40,156 nt of DNA from Candidatus Omnitrophota bacterium. Its GTDB lineage: Bacteria; Omnitrophota; Gorgyraeia; Duberdicusellales; 4484-171. Under the pieces are notes generated by a model, which was not told where the DNA came from, ran no database searches, and saw only the letters and a program-made list of their open reading frames with translations. The position numbers and the translations under genes were made by a program. The stretch lies in assembly GCA_003565945.1 (NCBI GenBank), contig PXAH01000015.1, positions 1-40,156 of the forward strand, in the 5' to 3' direction. Positions 7,484-17,101 of this stretch are shown one piece after another (the first letter of the stretch is position 1; every line of letters starts with the position of its first letter).

Positions 7484-8311
7484 ATGAAAAAAATACTTTT
7501 CTTATTAGTAGCCTTAGGTTTTTTCTTACCGGCAGCAGTTATTTGCCAAGCTGAAGCTGAACAAGAAATTACTGATTTCTATTTGTCGAATTTAGGCAGA
7601 GAGGATTCTGGCAATTGGGAAATAGCGGGCAAAAAAGCCCTTCTGGGCGGGGACCATATAAATATCCAAACCATGAACGCCAATTACTACTTTGATAAAG
7701 ATACAATATCGGTTAAATCCGACAAAGCCCGGGTTAATAAAAAAAATCAAGATATGTATCTGGCCGGAAACGTGGAAATCCAAAATAAAGAAGGATGGAG
7801 CCTCAAAGCTGATTATCTTGACTGGCAAAGACACAAAGATTATTTAGCTACCACATCTCCGGTTGAAACAAAAAGAGACGATTTACTGGTAAGCGCAAAA
7901 GGCCTGGTTGCTGACTCTAAGCTTGAACGGGTTGGCTTCCAAAAAGAAGTGGAGGTTAATTTTAGCGGCCAAAATAAAGCAAACGCTACTAAAATTAACT
8001 GCGACGGGCCGCTTGAAATCGAGTTTAACAGCGGCAAGGCTACTTTTAAAAATAATGTAGTTGTCCAACACCAACAAGGAAAATTATTTTCCGACACGGC
8101 TACACTCTTTTTTGATACAACAGAAAATAAAGTACTGAAAATCGTATCCGAAGGTAATGTAAGGATCGTCATGGACAACAATGTCACTCTAGCTCAAAAA
8201 GCCACTTATTTAGCCGCGGAAGAAAGGCTTGTTTTAGAAGGTAAGCCACGCCTGATTTATTTTCCCCAAGAAGATCAGGGTAGTTCTTCCGGCTTTTTTG
8301 GGATAGACTAA
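7484..8311 (+). CDS. LptC-LptA fusion protein, LPS transport periplasmic bridge
   Basis: 275 residues from the ATG at 7484. In-frame ATGs at 7421 and 7463 would add 21 or 7 residues, but 7484 places a signal-anchor directly at the N-terminus (KKILFLLVALGFFLPAAV). Residues about 27-165 match LptC: GNWEI-AGKKA, repeated beta strands and AGNVEIQNKEGW. Residues about 170-265 match the LptA/OstA fold: CDGPLEI, ATFKNNVVVQ, GNVRIV and LEGKPRLIYF. In most Gram-negatives these are two proteins that form the beta-jellyroll bridge carrying LPS from the inner membrane to LptD. Position between kdsC and lptB supports the call. No strong ribosome site is visible at any of the three ATGs. Bases 7343-7483 hold nothing else recognised. 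Confidence 0.85.
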   Translation: MKKILFLLVALGFFLPAAVICQAEAEQEITDFYLSNLGREDSGNWEIAGKKALLGGDHINIQTMNANYYFDKDTISVKSDKARVNKKNQDMYLAGNVEIQNKEGWSLKADYLDWQRHKDYLATTSPVETKRDDLLVSAKGLVADSKLERVGFQKEVEVNFSGQNKANATKINCDGPLEIEFNSGKATFKNNVVVQHQQGKLFSDTATLFFDTTENKVLKIVSEGNVRIVMDNNVTLAQKATYLAAEERLVLEGKPRLIYFPQEDQGSSSGFFGID

Positions 8312-8357
8312 CGTGACATGTCCTAATTACCCCGCGTTAACTTATAAAAGGTAAAAA

Positions 8358-9080
8358 ATGCGCCTCCTTCAAGTTGAAAGTCTAACTAAAAGTTACGGAA
8401 CAAACATGGTTGTTAAAAACCTCTCTTTGTCGGTAAAAAGAGGCGAAGTGGTTGGGTTGCTCGGGCCCAATGGGGCCGGAAAAACTACAACCTTCTACAT
8501 GGTAGTTGGGATAATTTCCCCGGACAAAGGAAAAATATTATTTGATAACGAAGATATTACCTATCTGCCGATTCACGCCCGCGCTAAATTTGGGATGGGC
8601 TACCTGTCTCAAGAACCTTCAATTTTTCGAAAACTTACTGTTGAGCAAAACATACTCGCAATTTTAGAAACTTTGCCAATAACCCGCGGCCAACGTTTAA
8701 AAAAACTGGATGAGCTTCTAGAGGAACTAAATATCTCTCACCTACGCAAAAGTGAAGCTTACACCTTAAGCGGAGGTGAAACACGCCGGCTGGAGATCAC
8801 CCGCGCCTTGGTAACTAACCCTTCTTTCTTGCTGCTTGATGAGCCTTTTTCGGGAATTGACCCAATTATCGTCAAAGAAGCCCAAGAAATTATCGGAGAG
8901 TTACGCGAAAAAGGCCTGGGCATTTTAATTACTGACCATAACGTAAGAGAAACCCTTTCTATTACCGATAGAGCTTATTTGATCGCGGAAGGAGAAATAT
9001 TGGCAGCTGGGAATTCTCAAGAACTAATCAACCATAACCGGGCCAGGGAGGTCTATCTAGGTAAAGATTTTAAAATGTGA
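8358..9080 (+). CDS. lptB: LPS export ABC transporter ATPase
   Basis: 240 residues. It is the cytoplasmic ATPase of the LptB2FG complex that extracts LPS from the inner membrane. Walker A GPNGAGKT (36-43), Q-loop Q85 in YLSQEPSIF, signature LSGGE (137-141), Walker B with D161-E162 (LLLDEPFSGID) and the H-loop TDHNVRE are all intact. YLSQEPSIFRKLTVEQNI is characteristic of LptB rather than other ABC ATPases. AAAGG precedes the ATG. It follows the LptC-LptA gene by 46 nt. The permease genes lptF/lptG are not in this window. Confidence 0.95.
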   Translation: MRLLQVESLTKSYGTNMVVKNLSLSVKRGEVVGLLGPNGAGKTTTFYMVVGIISPDKGKILFDNEDITYLPIHARAKFGMGYLSQEPSIFRKLTVEQNILAILETLPITRGQRLKKLDELLEELNISHLRKSEAYTLSGGETRRLEITRALVTNPSFLLLDEPFSGIDPIIVKEAQEIIGELREKGLGILITDHNVRETLSITDRAYLIAEGEILAAGNSQELINHNRAREVYLGKDFKM

Positions 9081-9155
9081 ACCGCAGATTACACAAAAAG
9101 CGTGTAAGCGCCTGTTTTACAGAGAACACAGAAAGTTAGGTAAAACACGGACAGA
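9081..9155. repeat. intergenic repeat of the accgcagattacac/acagagaacacag type
   Basis: The lptB-tig spacer begins with accgcagattacac and continues with acagagaacacagaaag, a quasi-periodic word pattern unlike coding sequence. It includes an 8-bp inverted repeat, tgttttac (9113-9120) with gtaaaaca (9140-9147). There is no T-run after it, so it is not a convincing terminator. I recall similar low-complexity words in spacers of many environmental bacteria, but this cannot be checked here. Confidence 0.5.
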
Positions 9156-9207
9156 CAACACGGTTGAGAATTAGGCGAATTATAAAAAAAAGCACGAGGA
9201 GAATTTT

Positions 9208-10113
9208 ATGCAAGTAAATATTCAAAAAATTAACAAATTAAAACACAAGCTAGAAATCGGGATAAGCGGAAAGGAGTATATTACTAAAAAAGATGATTTT
9301 TACTCCCAAGCTTCCAAAAACTTAAAAGTACCTGGTTTTCGGCCCGGGAAAGCTCCTATTGATCTTTTAAAAAAACATCATGGAGAAGCTTTAAAACAAA
9401 AATTTATCGAAAAATACATTCCGATATTTTACCAACAGGCAATCCAAGAAAATAAAATTCTTCCGGCTGGACTGCCTAAAATATCTGACCTTCAAGTAAC
9501 CGAAGAAAACATAAGTTTTTCAGCTGAATTAGAAGTTCAACCCCAAATATCAATCAATGAAGATATCTACAAAGGCATAAAAATTAAAGACCAAGAAGTA
9601 AAGCCAGACCAAAAGATAATCACCGAAACCATTAAAAAATTTAAGGAAGAAACAAAAAAAATAACCTCATACGATTTAAACGAGCAAAAACTAGCTAAGT
9701 GGGCCTCCTATTCCAACATGGATTCTTTCAGGGAAGCTATTGCTGTCCAAATTCACCTTGACAACCTCCAAAAAAGAAGACAAAATATCGAAAATCAAAT
9801 TCGAACCCATTTGATTAATTCGATAAAACCTGAGGTTCCTGCGGCTGAAACTGAACAATATCAAAAACAGCTATTATCCCAACAAACTCAGCAGTTAATG
9901 CGACAAGGAATTAAGCAGGAAGATATAGATAAATACACGCAAGACCTAGAAAAGAAAATAAAGCCAATAGCTGAGAATGAGGTAAAATTTTACTATATTT
10001 TACGGGCTATTGCTAAGAAAGAAAAGATTAAAGAAGACGGCCAAATGGCCAACACTGTGATCGGGTTAATTTTAAGTGAAGCGGTGTTTGAATCAAATGA
10101 AGCCCAGACTTAG
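9208..10113 (+). CDS. tig: trigger factor lacking the PPIase domain
   Basis: 301 residues against about 430 in typical trigger factors. Residues 1-115 are the ribosome-binding domain with the signature VPGFRPGKAP (about 44-53). After about residue 140 the chain passes straight into the helical chaperone arms (DSFREAIAVQI and PEVPAAETEQYQKQLL). The central FKBP-like peptidyl-prolyl isomerase domain is missing and the C-terminal region is shortened. The protein would hold nascent chains at the ribosome exit tunnel without prolyl isomerase activity. A good ribosome site GAGGAG precedes the ATG. The stop TAG lies inside an inverted repeat (10105-10114 with 10135-10144). clpP follows, as in many bacteria, but clpX does not. 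Confidence 0.88.
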   Translation: MQVNIQKINKLKHKLEIGISGKEYITKKDDFYSQASKNLKVPGFRPGKAPIDLLKKHHGEALKQKFIEKYIPIFYQQAIQENKILPAGLPKISDLQVTEENISFSAELEVQPQISINEDIYKGIKIKDQEVKPDQKIITETIKKFKEETKKITSYDLNEQKLAKWASYSNMDSFREAIAVQIHLDNLQKRRQNIENQIRTHLINSIKPEVPAAETEQYQKQLLSQQTQQLMRQGIKQEDIDKYTQDLEKKIKPIAENEVKFYYILRAIAKKEKIKEDGQMANTVIGLILSEAVFESNEAQT

Positions 10114-10144
10114 GGAACGAACAGAGTGAGTGAACCTAAGTCTG
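10105..10144. repeat. hairpin 1 of tig-clpP spacer (10-bp inverted repeat)
   Basis: cagacttagg (10105-10114) pairs perfectly with cctaagtctg (10135-10144) around a 20-nt loop. The left arm contains the last codons and the TAG stop of tig. No T-run follows, so this looks more like a palindromic repeat than a terminator. Confidence 0.85.
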
Positions 10145-10220
10145 CTGGCTGAATTAAACCCTTGACTTTTTGCCTTCTGAATTAGGTGCTGGCAAAATGT
10201 CAAGGGTTTAATTCGCAGAC
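10140..10220. repeat. hairpin 2 of tig-clpP spacer, very long stem
   Basis: gaattaaacccttgac (10151-10166) pairs perfectly with 10199-10214. After one T-T mismatch the stem continues with ttttgcc (10168-10174) and ggcaaaa (10191-10197), leaving a 16-nt loop. Outside, gtctgc (10140-10145) pairs with gcagac (10215-10220) across a 5-nt bulge. About 29 of 30 stem positions pair. Confidence 0.9.
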
Positions 10221-10246
10221 GCATTAAAACATAAAAGCGGCGAGCT

Positions 10247-10319
10247 ACCCTTGACATCTTCGATGTCAAGGGTTTAATTCGGCCTTATGATTTACGCTCC
10301 CGTTGGTCGCGTAAATCAT
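10247..10319. repeat. hairpins 3 and 4 of tig-clpP spacer
   Basis: Hairpin 3: acccttgacatc (10247-10258) pairs perfectly with 10262-10273, with loop ttc. Its right side repeats gtcaagggtttaattcg (10265-10281), identical to 10199-10215 of hairpin 2. Hairpin 4: atgatttacgc (10287-10297) pairs perfectly with gcgtaaatcat (10309-10319) around 11 nt. The clpP ribosome site begins about 10 nt later. Confidence 0.88.
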
Positions 10320-10342
10320 GGTCTCATTAAAGGAGGTTTTAA

Positions 10343-10942
10343 ATGAAAAATCAGGCTTATGTACCTATGGTTATCGAACAGACTGGACGGGCTGAACGCG
10401 CTTATGATATATTCTCCCGCCTTCTTAAGGACAGGATAATTTTTCTGGGTACGCCGGTAAACGACTATGTCGCTAATGTAATCATTGCCCAAATGCTTTT
10501 TCTTCAAATGGAGGACGTAAAAAAAGACATAAATTTATATATAAATTCACCAGGAGGAGCAATAACCGCGGGAATGGCAATTTACGATACAATGCAATTT
10601 GTAAAATGTGACGTTGCAACTTACTGTGTAGGCCAAGCCGCTTCCTTGGGCGCGCTCCTTCTTGCTGCCGGAGCCAGAAAAAAAAGATTTGCCCTGCCTA
10701 ACTCCAGAATAATGATCCACCAACCATGGGGAGGCTATCAAGGAACAGCCTCTGATATAGCTATACACGCCAAAGAAATAATTAACGTAAAAGAAAAAGT
10801 AAATAAAATACTGGCTCAACATACAGGCAAATCTGTAAAACAAATCGAAAAAGACACTGACCGTGATTATTTTATGTCGGCCGAAGAAGCAAAAAATTAC
10901 GCGATAGTCGATAAAGTTATCACAAGCAGTAAGCCTATCTAA
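10343..10942 (+). CDS. clpP: ATP-dependent Clp protease proteolytic subunit
   Basis: 199 residues, normal length. It is the tetradecameric serine protease core that degrades proteins fed by Clp ATPases. The catalytic triad is visible: S101 in GQAASLGA, H126 in MIHQPWGG and D175 in [11 protein letters not shown]. The oligomerisation strand INSPGG is at 67-72. N-terminal [18 protein letters not shown] is the usual mature start with almost no propeptide. AAAGGAGG precedes the ATG at ideal spacing. The upstream spacer is filled by strong hairpins that could affect read-through from tig. No clpX follows; the next gene is an aminotransferase. Confidence 0.96.
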   Translation: MKNQAYVPMVIEQTGRAERAYDIFSRLLKDRIIFLGTPVNDYVANVIIAQMLFLQMEDVKKDINLYINSPGGAITAGMAIYDTMQFVKCDVATYCVGQAASLGALLLAAGARKKRFALPNSRIMIHQPWGGYQGTASDIAIHAKEIINVKEKVNKILAQHTGKSVKQIEKDTDRDYFMSAEEAKNYAIVDKVITSSKPI

Positions 10943-10971
10943 AAGATTTAATCCTCTATAAGGAGGCCAAT

Positions 10972-12108
10972 ATGAAAAGAAAAATGCTAATGACACCCGG
11001 TCCTTCACCGGTTCCCGCTTTTTTGAGAGAAAGCCTTGCGAAAGAAATAATTCATCACCGAACAGAAGAATTCCGCCAAATACTTACCCGCGTACACCAG
11101 GGCCTTCAATCTCTCCTTCTAACCAAAAATCCTGTAGTTTTGCTTTCATCTTCCGGCACCGGCGCAATGGAGGCCGCGGTTAGTAATTTATTTTCCCGCA
11201 AAGATAAAGTTATCGTAATATCCGGAGGTAAATTCGGCCAGCGCTGGGCCGAAATTTCAAAAAACTTTTCTCTGGAATTAGTAGAGATGAAAATAGACTG
11301 GGGGAGTGCTCCTGACCCAAAAGAGTTAGAAACGATTTTCAGTAAAAACAATGACGCAAAAGCTGTATTAACTACTCTTTGCGAAACATCAACCGGCACG
11401 GTCTATGATATTGAAAACTTAACCAAAACCGCTAAAAAATATAACGCCATAACTGTTGTCGACGCGATAAGCGGCCTTGGACAAGATGAATTATTAACTG
11501 ATAAATGGGGTGTAGACGTTGTTGTGGGAGGATCGCAAAAAGGCTTAATGCTTCCTCCTGGCTTATCTTTTCTTAGCATAAATGAAAAAGCTAAAAAAAT
11601 GATTGAAAATTCGGATCTGCCAAAATATTACTTTAGCCTAAAAAAAGCCCTAGCCAAATATCAAGATAACGATACCCCTTACACACCGGCTGTAAACCTT
11701 ATTGTTGCCTTAGACGCTGCCTTAGAAGAAATCAATAAAGAAGATATCAAGGAACGTTGGCAGCGATTTAAAAAATTAGCTGAAGGAGTACATTTGGCAG
11801 CAAAGGCCTTGGGTTTTTCTCTTCTTTCAAGCCGGCCTTCATCATCTTTGACCGCAATCAATGTACCGGAGGAGATAAAGTCTTCACAGCTTATCAAATT
11901 CTTGCGCCGTGAATACGGATTAAGCATAGCCGGCGGCCAGGATCAGCTTAAGGATCGTATTGTTCGAATAGCTCATATGGGCTGGATTGACCGCCCCGAT
12001 TTAATTACTTGCTTTTCTTACTTTGAAGCTGGGCTTAAAAACTTCGGATATCAATTTCAAACCGGCATCTCTCTTACGGCGCTAGAGGAGGTTTTTTATG
12101 GCAGATAA
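10972..12108 (+). CDS. class V PLP aminotransferase, probably serving serine synthesis
   Basis: 378 residues. The alanine-glyoxylate/serine-pyruvate aminotransferase family pattern is clear: TPGPSPVP (8-15), SSSGTGAMEAA (59-69), D164 in VVDAISGLG and the PLP lysine K190 in GGSQKGLMLPP. The next gene, serA, starts 11 nt before this stop, so the likely role is the amination step of the phosphorylated serine pathway. The class V enzyme MJ0959 of Methanocaldococcus does this job in place of SerC. Glycine/glyoxylate metabolism is the alternative. AAGGAGG precedes the ATG. Cytoplasmic. Confidence 0.85.
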   Translation: MKRKMLMTPGPSPVPAFLRESLAKEIIHHRTEEFRQILTRVHQGLQSLLLTKNPVVLLSSSGTGAMEAAVSNLFSRKDKVIVISGGKFGQRWAEISKNFSLELVEMKIDWGSAPDPKELETIFSKNNDAKAVLTTLCETSTGTVYDIENLTKTAKKYNAITVVDAISGLGQDELLTDKWGVDVVVGGSQKGLMLPPGLSFLSINEKAKKMIENSDLPKYYFSLKKALAKYQDNDTPYTPAVNLIVALDAALEEINKEDIKERWQRFKKLAEGVHLAAKALGFSLLSSRPSSSLTAINVPEEIKSSQLIKFLRREYGLSIAGGQDQLKDRIVRIAHMGWIDRPDLITCFSYFEAGLKNFGYQFQTGISLTALEEVFYGR

Positions 12109-13681
12109 AGTTTTAGTTTCTGATAAGCTTAGCCAAGAAGGAATTAATATTCTTAAAGACGCCGGATTCAAGGTTGATTGCCAATATGAACTTTCGCCCG
12201 AACAATTAAAAAAAGAAATAAAAAAATACCAAGCAATAATTATCCGCAGCAGTACTAAACTAACCGCTGAAGTCATAAAAGCCGCCAAAAACCTTAAATT
12301 CATAGCTAGAGCTGGGGTTGGAGTCGATAATGTTGATATCAAGGCTGCTACTAGCCGGGGTATCATCGTAATGAACGCACCCGGTGGAAACACTATATCA
12401 ACCTGCGAACAAACATTCGCTTTAATTTTAGCAGTAGCCAGAAATATACCTTTTGCCCACAATTCACTTAAAAATAAAAAGTGGGAACGTTCAAAATTTA
12501 AAGGAGCAGAACTTTATCTCAAAAAATTGGGTATAATCGGTTTAGGCCGGATAGGAAAGGAAGTCTCTAAGCGTGCCCTTTCTTTTGGCATGGAAGTTTT
12601 TGTTTACGATCCTTTTTTGCAAAAAGAAATAGCTGAAAGCCTGGGAATTAAACCTATCGGATTAAAAGAGCTTCTCAAAATATCAGACTTTATTACTGTC
12701 CACACACCGCTAACTGAATCAACCAAAAATCTTATCTCCGATAAAGAATTAAATTTAATCAAAAAAAGCGCCTTTCTCATAAACTGCGCCCGAGGCGGAA
12801 TAATCGATGAAAAGGCACTGGCAAAAGCTTTGTCTGAGAAAAAAATAGCCGGGGCAGCTCTGGATGTTTACTCCCAGGAGCCTCCCTTTAAGCTTAATCT
12901 GATTGATGCTGAAAATATAATTGTGACCCCTCACTTGGGAGCCTCAACCAAAGAAGCTCAAGTAAACGTAGCAATTGAGGCTGCTAACTCCTTAAAAGAC
13001 GCTTTGCTGGGCAAAGCAATCAACAATGCCCTAAATTACGCCCAACTTGAACCGGAAGCTTACAAGATTATTCAACCTTACTTCAGCTTAGCCGATAAAA
13101 TGGGTTCTTTTATTTCTCAGCTTTCTGAGGGAGCAATAAAAAAAATAAAAATATCATATCTGGGAAAAATATCCACTCAAAAAACTGACATTATCAGTGG
13201 TATTTTTATAAAAAGCCTTCTTGCCCGCCAACTGGAATCAGACATCAACCAAATCAACGCTCTTTCTTTGGCCAAAGAAAGAGGAATAAAAATAGAACAA
13301 ATCAAAGCACCAGAAGAACAGGAATACGTAAACTCAATACGGGTAAAAGTTTCTACCGACAAGGAAGAAAAAATTTTAGAAGGAACCCTTTTTGCTAATT
13401 TTAACCCACGTTTTGTAAGCATGGATAATGTCTGCATTGAAGTTGCCCCCTCAAAATACATGCTGGTAATCAACAATAAAGATATGCCCGGCGTAATCGG
13501 TTTTTTGGGAACTACCTTGGGCAAAGATTCAGTAAATATCGCGGGGATGAGCCTTGGGAGGCACGCGCCAAAAGGAATAGCCTTAACTATACTAAACTTG
13601 GATAACACCCCTAAAGAAAAAACCATTGAACGAATCAAAGCAAATAAAAATATTATTTCGTTAAAATTAGTTAAGTTTTAA
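12098..13681 (+). CDS. serA: D-3-phosphoglycerate dehydrogenase, long form with ACT domain
   Basis: 527 residues, matching the long type (about 525). It oxidises 3-phosphoglycerate to 3-phosphohydroxypyruvate with NAD+. The NAD motif GLGRIG is at 148-153, and the catalytic residues are R232 (NCARGG), E261 (SQEPP) and H279 (TPHLGAST). An intervening domain follows at about 315-445, and a C-terminal ACT domain from about 450 (MLVINNKDMPGVIGFLG), the usual site for serine feedback. GAGGAGG lies 7 nt before the ATG, within the end of the aminotransferase gene. The overlap implies coupled translation. Confidence 0.95.
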   Translation: MADKVLVSDKLSQEGINILKDAGFKVDCQYELSPEQLKKEIKKYQAIIIRSSTKLTAEVIKAAKNLKFIARAGVGVDNVDIKAATSRGIIVMNAPGGNTISTCEQTFALILAVARNIPFAHNSLKNKKWERSKFKGAELYLKKLGIIGLGRIGKEVSKRALSFGMEVFVYDPFLQKEIAESLGIKPIGLKELLKISDFITVHTPLTESTKNLISDKELNLIKKSAFLINCARGGIIDEKALAKALSEKKIAGAALDVYSQEPPFKLNLIDAENIIVTPHLGASTKEAQVNVAIEAANSLKDALLGKAINNALNYAQLEPEAYKIIQPYFSLADKMGSFISQLSEGAIKKIKISYLGKISTQKTDIISGIFIKSLLARQLESDINQINALSLAKERGIKIEQIKAPEEQEYVNSIRVKVSTDKEEKILEGTLFANFNPRFVSMDNVCIEVAPSKYMLVINNKDMPGVIGFLGTTLGKDSVNIAGMSLGRHAPKGIALTILNLDNTPKEKTIERIKANKNIISLKLVKF

Positions 13682-13691
13682 AAAGGCGTAA

Positions 13692-14984
<1,293 letters not shown>

Positions 14985-15016
14985 AACTATATTAACCTAA
15001 CAAAGGAGTGTTCATC

Positions 15017-17101
15017 ATGAATCCGCTAATTTTAGTTTTTACCGGCAGTTTTTTAGCTTTATTTTTTTGCGCTTTCCTTATTCGTTGGATATTAAAACAA
15101 CCTCAAGGAAACCCAAAAATGATTGAAATTTCTAATTATATCTTTGAAGGAGCAAAAGGTTATCTGCGCCAACAATATAAAGTAGTTTCGATTTTTTTCG
15201 CGGTTGTTTTTGTTATTCTCTTAATTATGGCCTTACGCGGGTTGCTGATTATCTTTGTTCCTTTCGCTTTTTTAGCCGGTGGAATATTTTCCGGTTTCTG
15301 TGGTTTTCTGGGAATGTGGATTTCAGCAAAGTCTAACGCCCGTACCACCGAAGCAGCTTCATCAAGCCTCAACAAAGGCTTACGAATGGCTTTCAGCTCC
15401 GGAATGACGATGGGCCTGATAGTTGTCGGTTCAGGAGTACTTTATCTGGCTTCATGGTTTCTTTTTCTAAGAATGCACTACGGAGACCAATACAGCATAA
15501 TTGCCTCAACCATGCTTTGTTTAGGCATGGGTGCTTCCGGGTACGCTTTATTTGCCCGTTTAGGCGGAGGAATATATACCAAAGCCGCTGACGTTGGAGC
15601 AGACTTAGTGGGAAAAGTTGAAGCCGGTATCCCTGAAGATGACCCAAGAAATCCAGCCGTTATCGCTGATCAGGTTGGAGATAACGTAGGAGACGTAGCC
15701 GGAATGGGAGCTGACCTTTTTGAATCTTATATTGGATCGATAATCGCGGCTATAGCGCTTGCGGTTGCGGCAGGACTAGGAATAAAAGGAATGCTGGCCC
15801 CCTTGCTTCTGGCCACTGGTGGAATCATCGCTTCTCTGGTAGGATATTTTTTTATTCGCACTAAAGAAGATGCTACTCAAAGTTCCCTGCTTCAAGCTTT
15901 AAGGAAAGGGATTTGGGCTGCTGCGGCTTTAACGACTGTCTTTTCTGCCCTGATAATTCACTTTTATCTTCCCGGACATTTTAGAATCTTTTGGGCTGTA
16001 GTTATTGGGCTTTTGTCAGGAATTTTTATCGGTCAATTTACTGAATATTTTACTTCAGCCGGCTATAAGCCCACAAAACATCTCTCTAAAACCGCCCAAA
16101 CCGGGCCAGCCACAATAATAATTGAAGGATTATCCTTAGGTATGCTTTCTCCTTTGGGCCCAGTTATCACTATTGGTGCAGCTATTTTAGGTAGTTTTGC
16201 GATAAGTGGAGGCTTTCAGAATTTTGCCATGGGGCTCTATGGAGTAGGTATCGCTGCTGTAGGCATGCTTTCAACTTTAGGCATAACTCTAGCTACCGAC
16301 GCTTACGGGCCGGTTGCCGACAATGCCGGAGGGATAGCGGAGATGGCTGGATTAAAATCTGAAGTACGTAAAAAAACAGACCAGCTTGATTCATTAGGAA
16401 ACACAACTGCCGCAACCGGTAAGGGTTTTGCTATCGGCTCAGCCGCGCTTACTGCCTTGGCCTTAATTGTAGCGTACCGCGATCACCTGATTAACGAAGC
16501 TCAGCGTTTAGGGGGAATAACTCTGGACCTTGAATTAAGCTTACTTGACCCTACAATGATTATCGGGCTTTTTTTAGGAGCCCTCTTGCCTTTTGTTTTT
16601 TGCGCCCTTTCTTTGAAAGCGGTAGGAAGTGCCGCTGCTTCAATTATTGAAGAAGTAAGAAGGCAGTTTTCACAAATAAAAGGCTTACTCCAGGGAGAAG
16701 CAAAAGCTGATTACCCCCGCTGTGTAAGCATAACTACCAAATCGGCTCAGAAAGAAATGATTCTGCCTTCTCTGTTGGCAATTGCCGCGCCTATCGCAAC
16801 TGGAATTCTTTTAGGCTTAAAAGGGGTAATGGGATTGCTTGTTGGTTCTCTTGCCTCTGGATTTGTCCTGGCGATTATGATGGCTAATGCCGGCGGCGCC
16901 TGGGATAACGCCAAAAAATACATAGAAGAAGGCCACCATGGTGGAAAAGGTTCCGACGCCCACAAGGCAGCTGTGGTTGGTGACACCGTAGGCGACCCTT
17001 GTAAAGATACAGCTGGGCCTTCACTTAATATACTACTTAAACTAATGGCAATGGTTTCGATAGTTTTTAGCGGTCTAGTTATTACCTATAAACTGTTTTA
17101 A
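15017..17101 (+). CDS. hppA: membrane-bound ion-pumping pyrophosphatase, K+-dependent type
   Basis: 694 residues from ATG 15017. A longer frame opens at GTG 15008, but that GTG is part of the ribosome site AAAGGAG (15002-15008), so 15017 is the better start. About 16 hydrophobic segments span the chain. The PPi-binding block GADLVGKVEAGIPEDDPRNP followed by ADQVGDNVGD is intact, and a second acidic block near the C-terminus has GDTVGDPCKD. Hydrolysis of pyrophosphate drives H+ or Na+ export. In GNTTAATGKG the Ala (465) and Gly (468) are the pair found in K+-dependent enzymes, whereas K+-independent ones have Lys and Thr. H+ versus Na+ cannot be told by eye. The last base of the stop is shared with the next ATG. 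Confidence 0.95.
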   Translation: MNPLILVFTGSFLALFFCAFLIRWILKQPQGNPKMIEISNYIFEGAKGYLRQQYKVVSIFFAVVFVILLIMALRGLLIIFVPFAFLAGGIFSGFCGFLGMWISAKSNARTTEAASSSLNKGLRMAFSSGMTMGLIVVGSGVLYLASWFLFLRMHYGDQYSIIASTMLCLGMGASGYALFARLGGGIYTKAADVGADLVGKVEAGIPEDDPRNPAVIADQVGDNVGDVAGMGADLFESYIGSIIAAIALAVAAGLGIKGMLAPLLLATGGIIASLVGYFFIRTKEDATQSSLLQALRKGIWAAAALTTVFSALIIHFYLPGHFRIFWAVVIGLLSGIFIGQFTEYFTSAGYKPTKHLSKTAQTGPATIIIEGLSLGMLSPLGPVITIGAAILGSFAISGGFQNFAMGLYGVGIAAVGMLSTLGITLATDAYGPVADNAGGIAEMAGLKSEVRKKTDQLDSLGNTTAATGKGFAIGSAALTALALIVAYRDHLINEAQRLGGITLDLELSLLDPTMIIGLFLGALLPFVFCALSLKAVGSAAASIIEEVRRQFSQIKGLLQGEAKADYPRCVSITTKSAQKEMILPSLLAIAAPIATGILLGLKGVMGLLVGSLASGFVLAIMMANAGGAWDNAKKYIEEGHHGGKGSDAHKAAVVGDTVGDPCKDTAGPSLNILLKLMAMVSIVFSGLVITYKLF

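Noticed and set aside
10547-11008. 153-codon open frame on the minus strand
   Set aside because: It lies antisense to clpP, a strongly conserved gene, and its translation has no recognisable pattern.
13177-13638. 153-codon open frame on the minus strand
   Set aside because: It is antisense to the C-terminal half of serA and is explained as a shadow of that gene.
15008-15016. GTG at 15008 as the start of hppA
   Set aside because: The GTG is part of the ribosome-binding site AAAGGAG; ATG 15017 is at the right distance from it.
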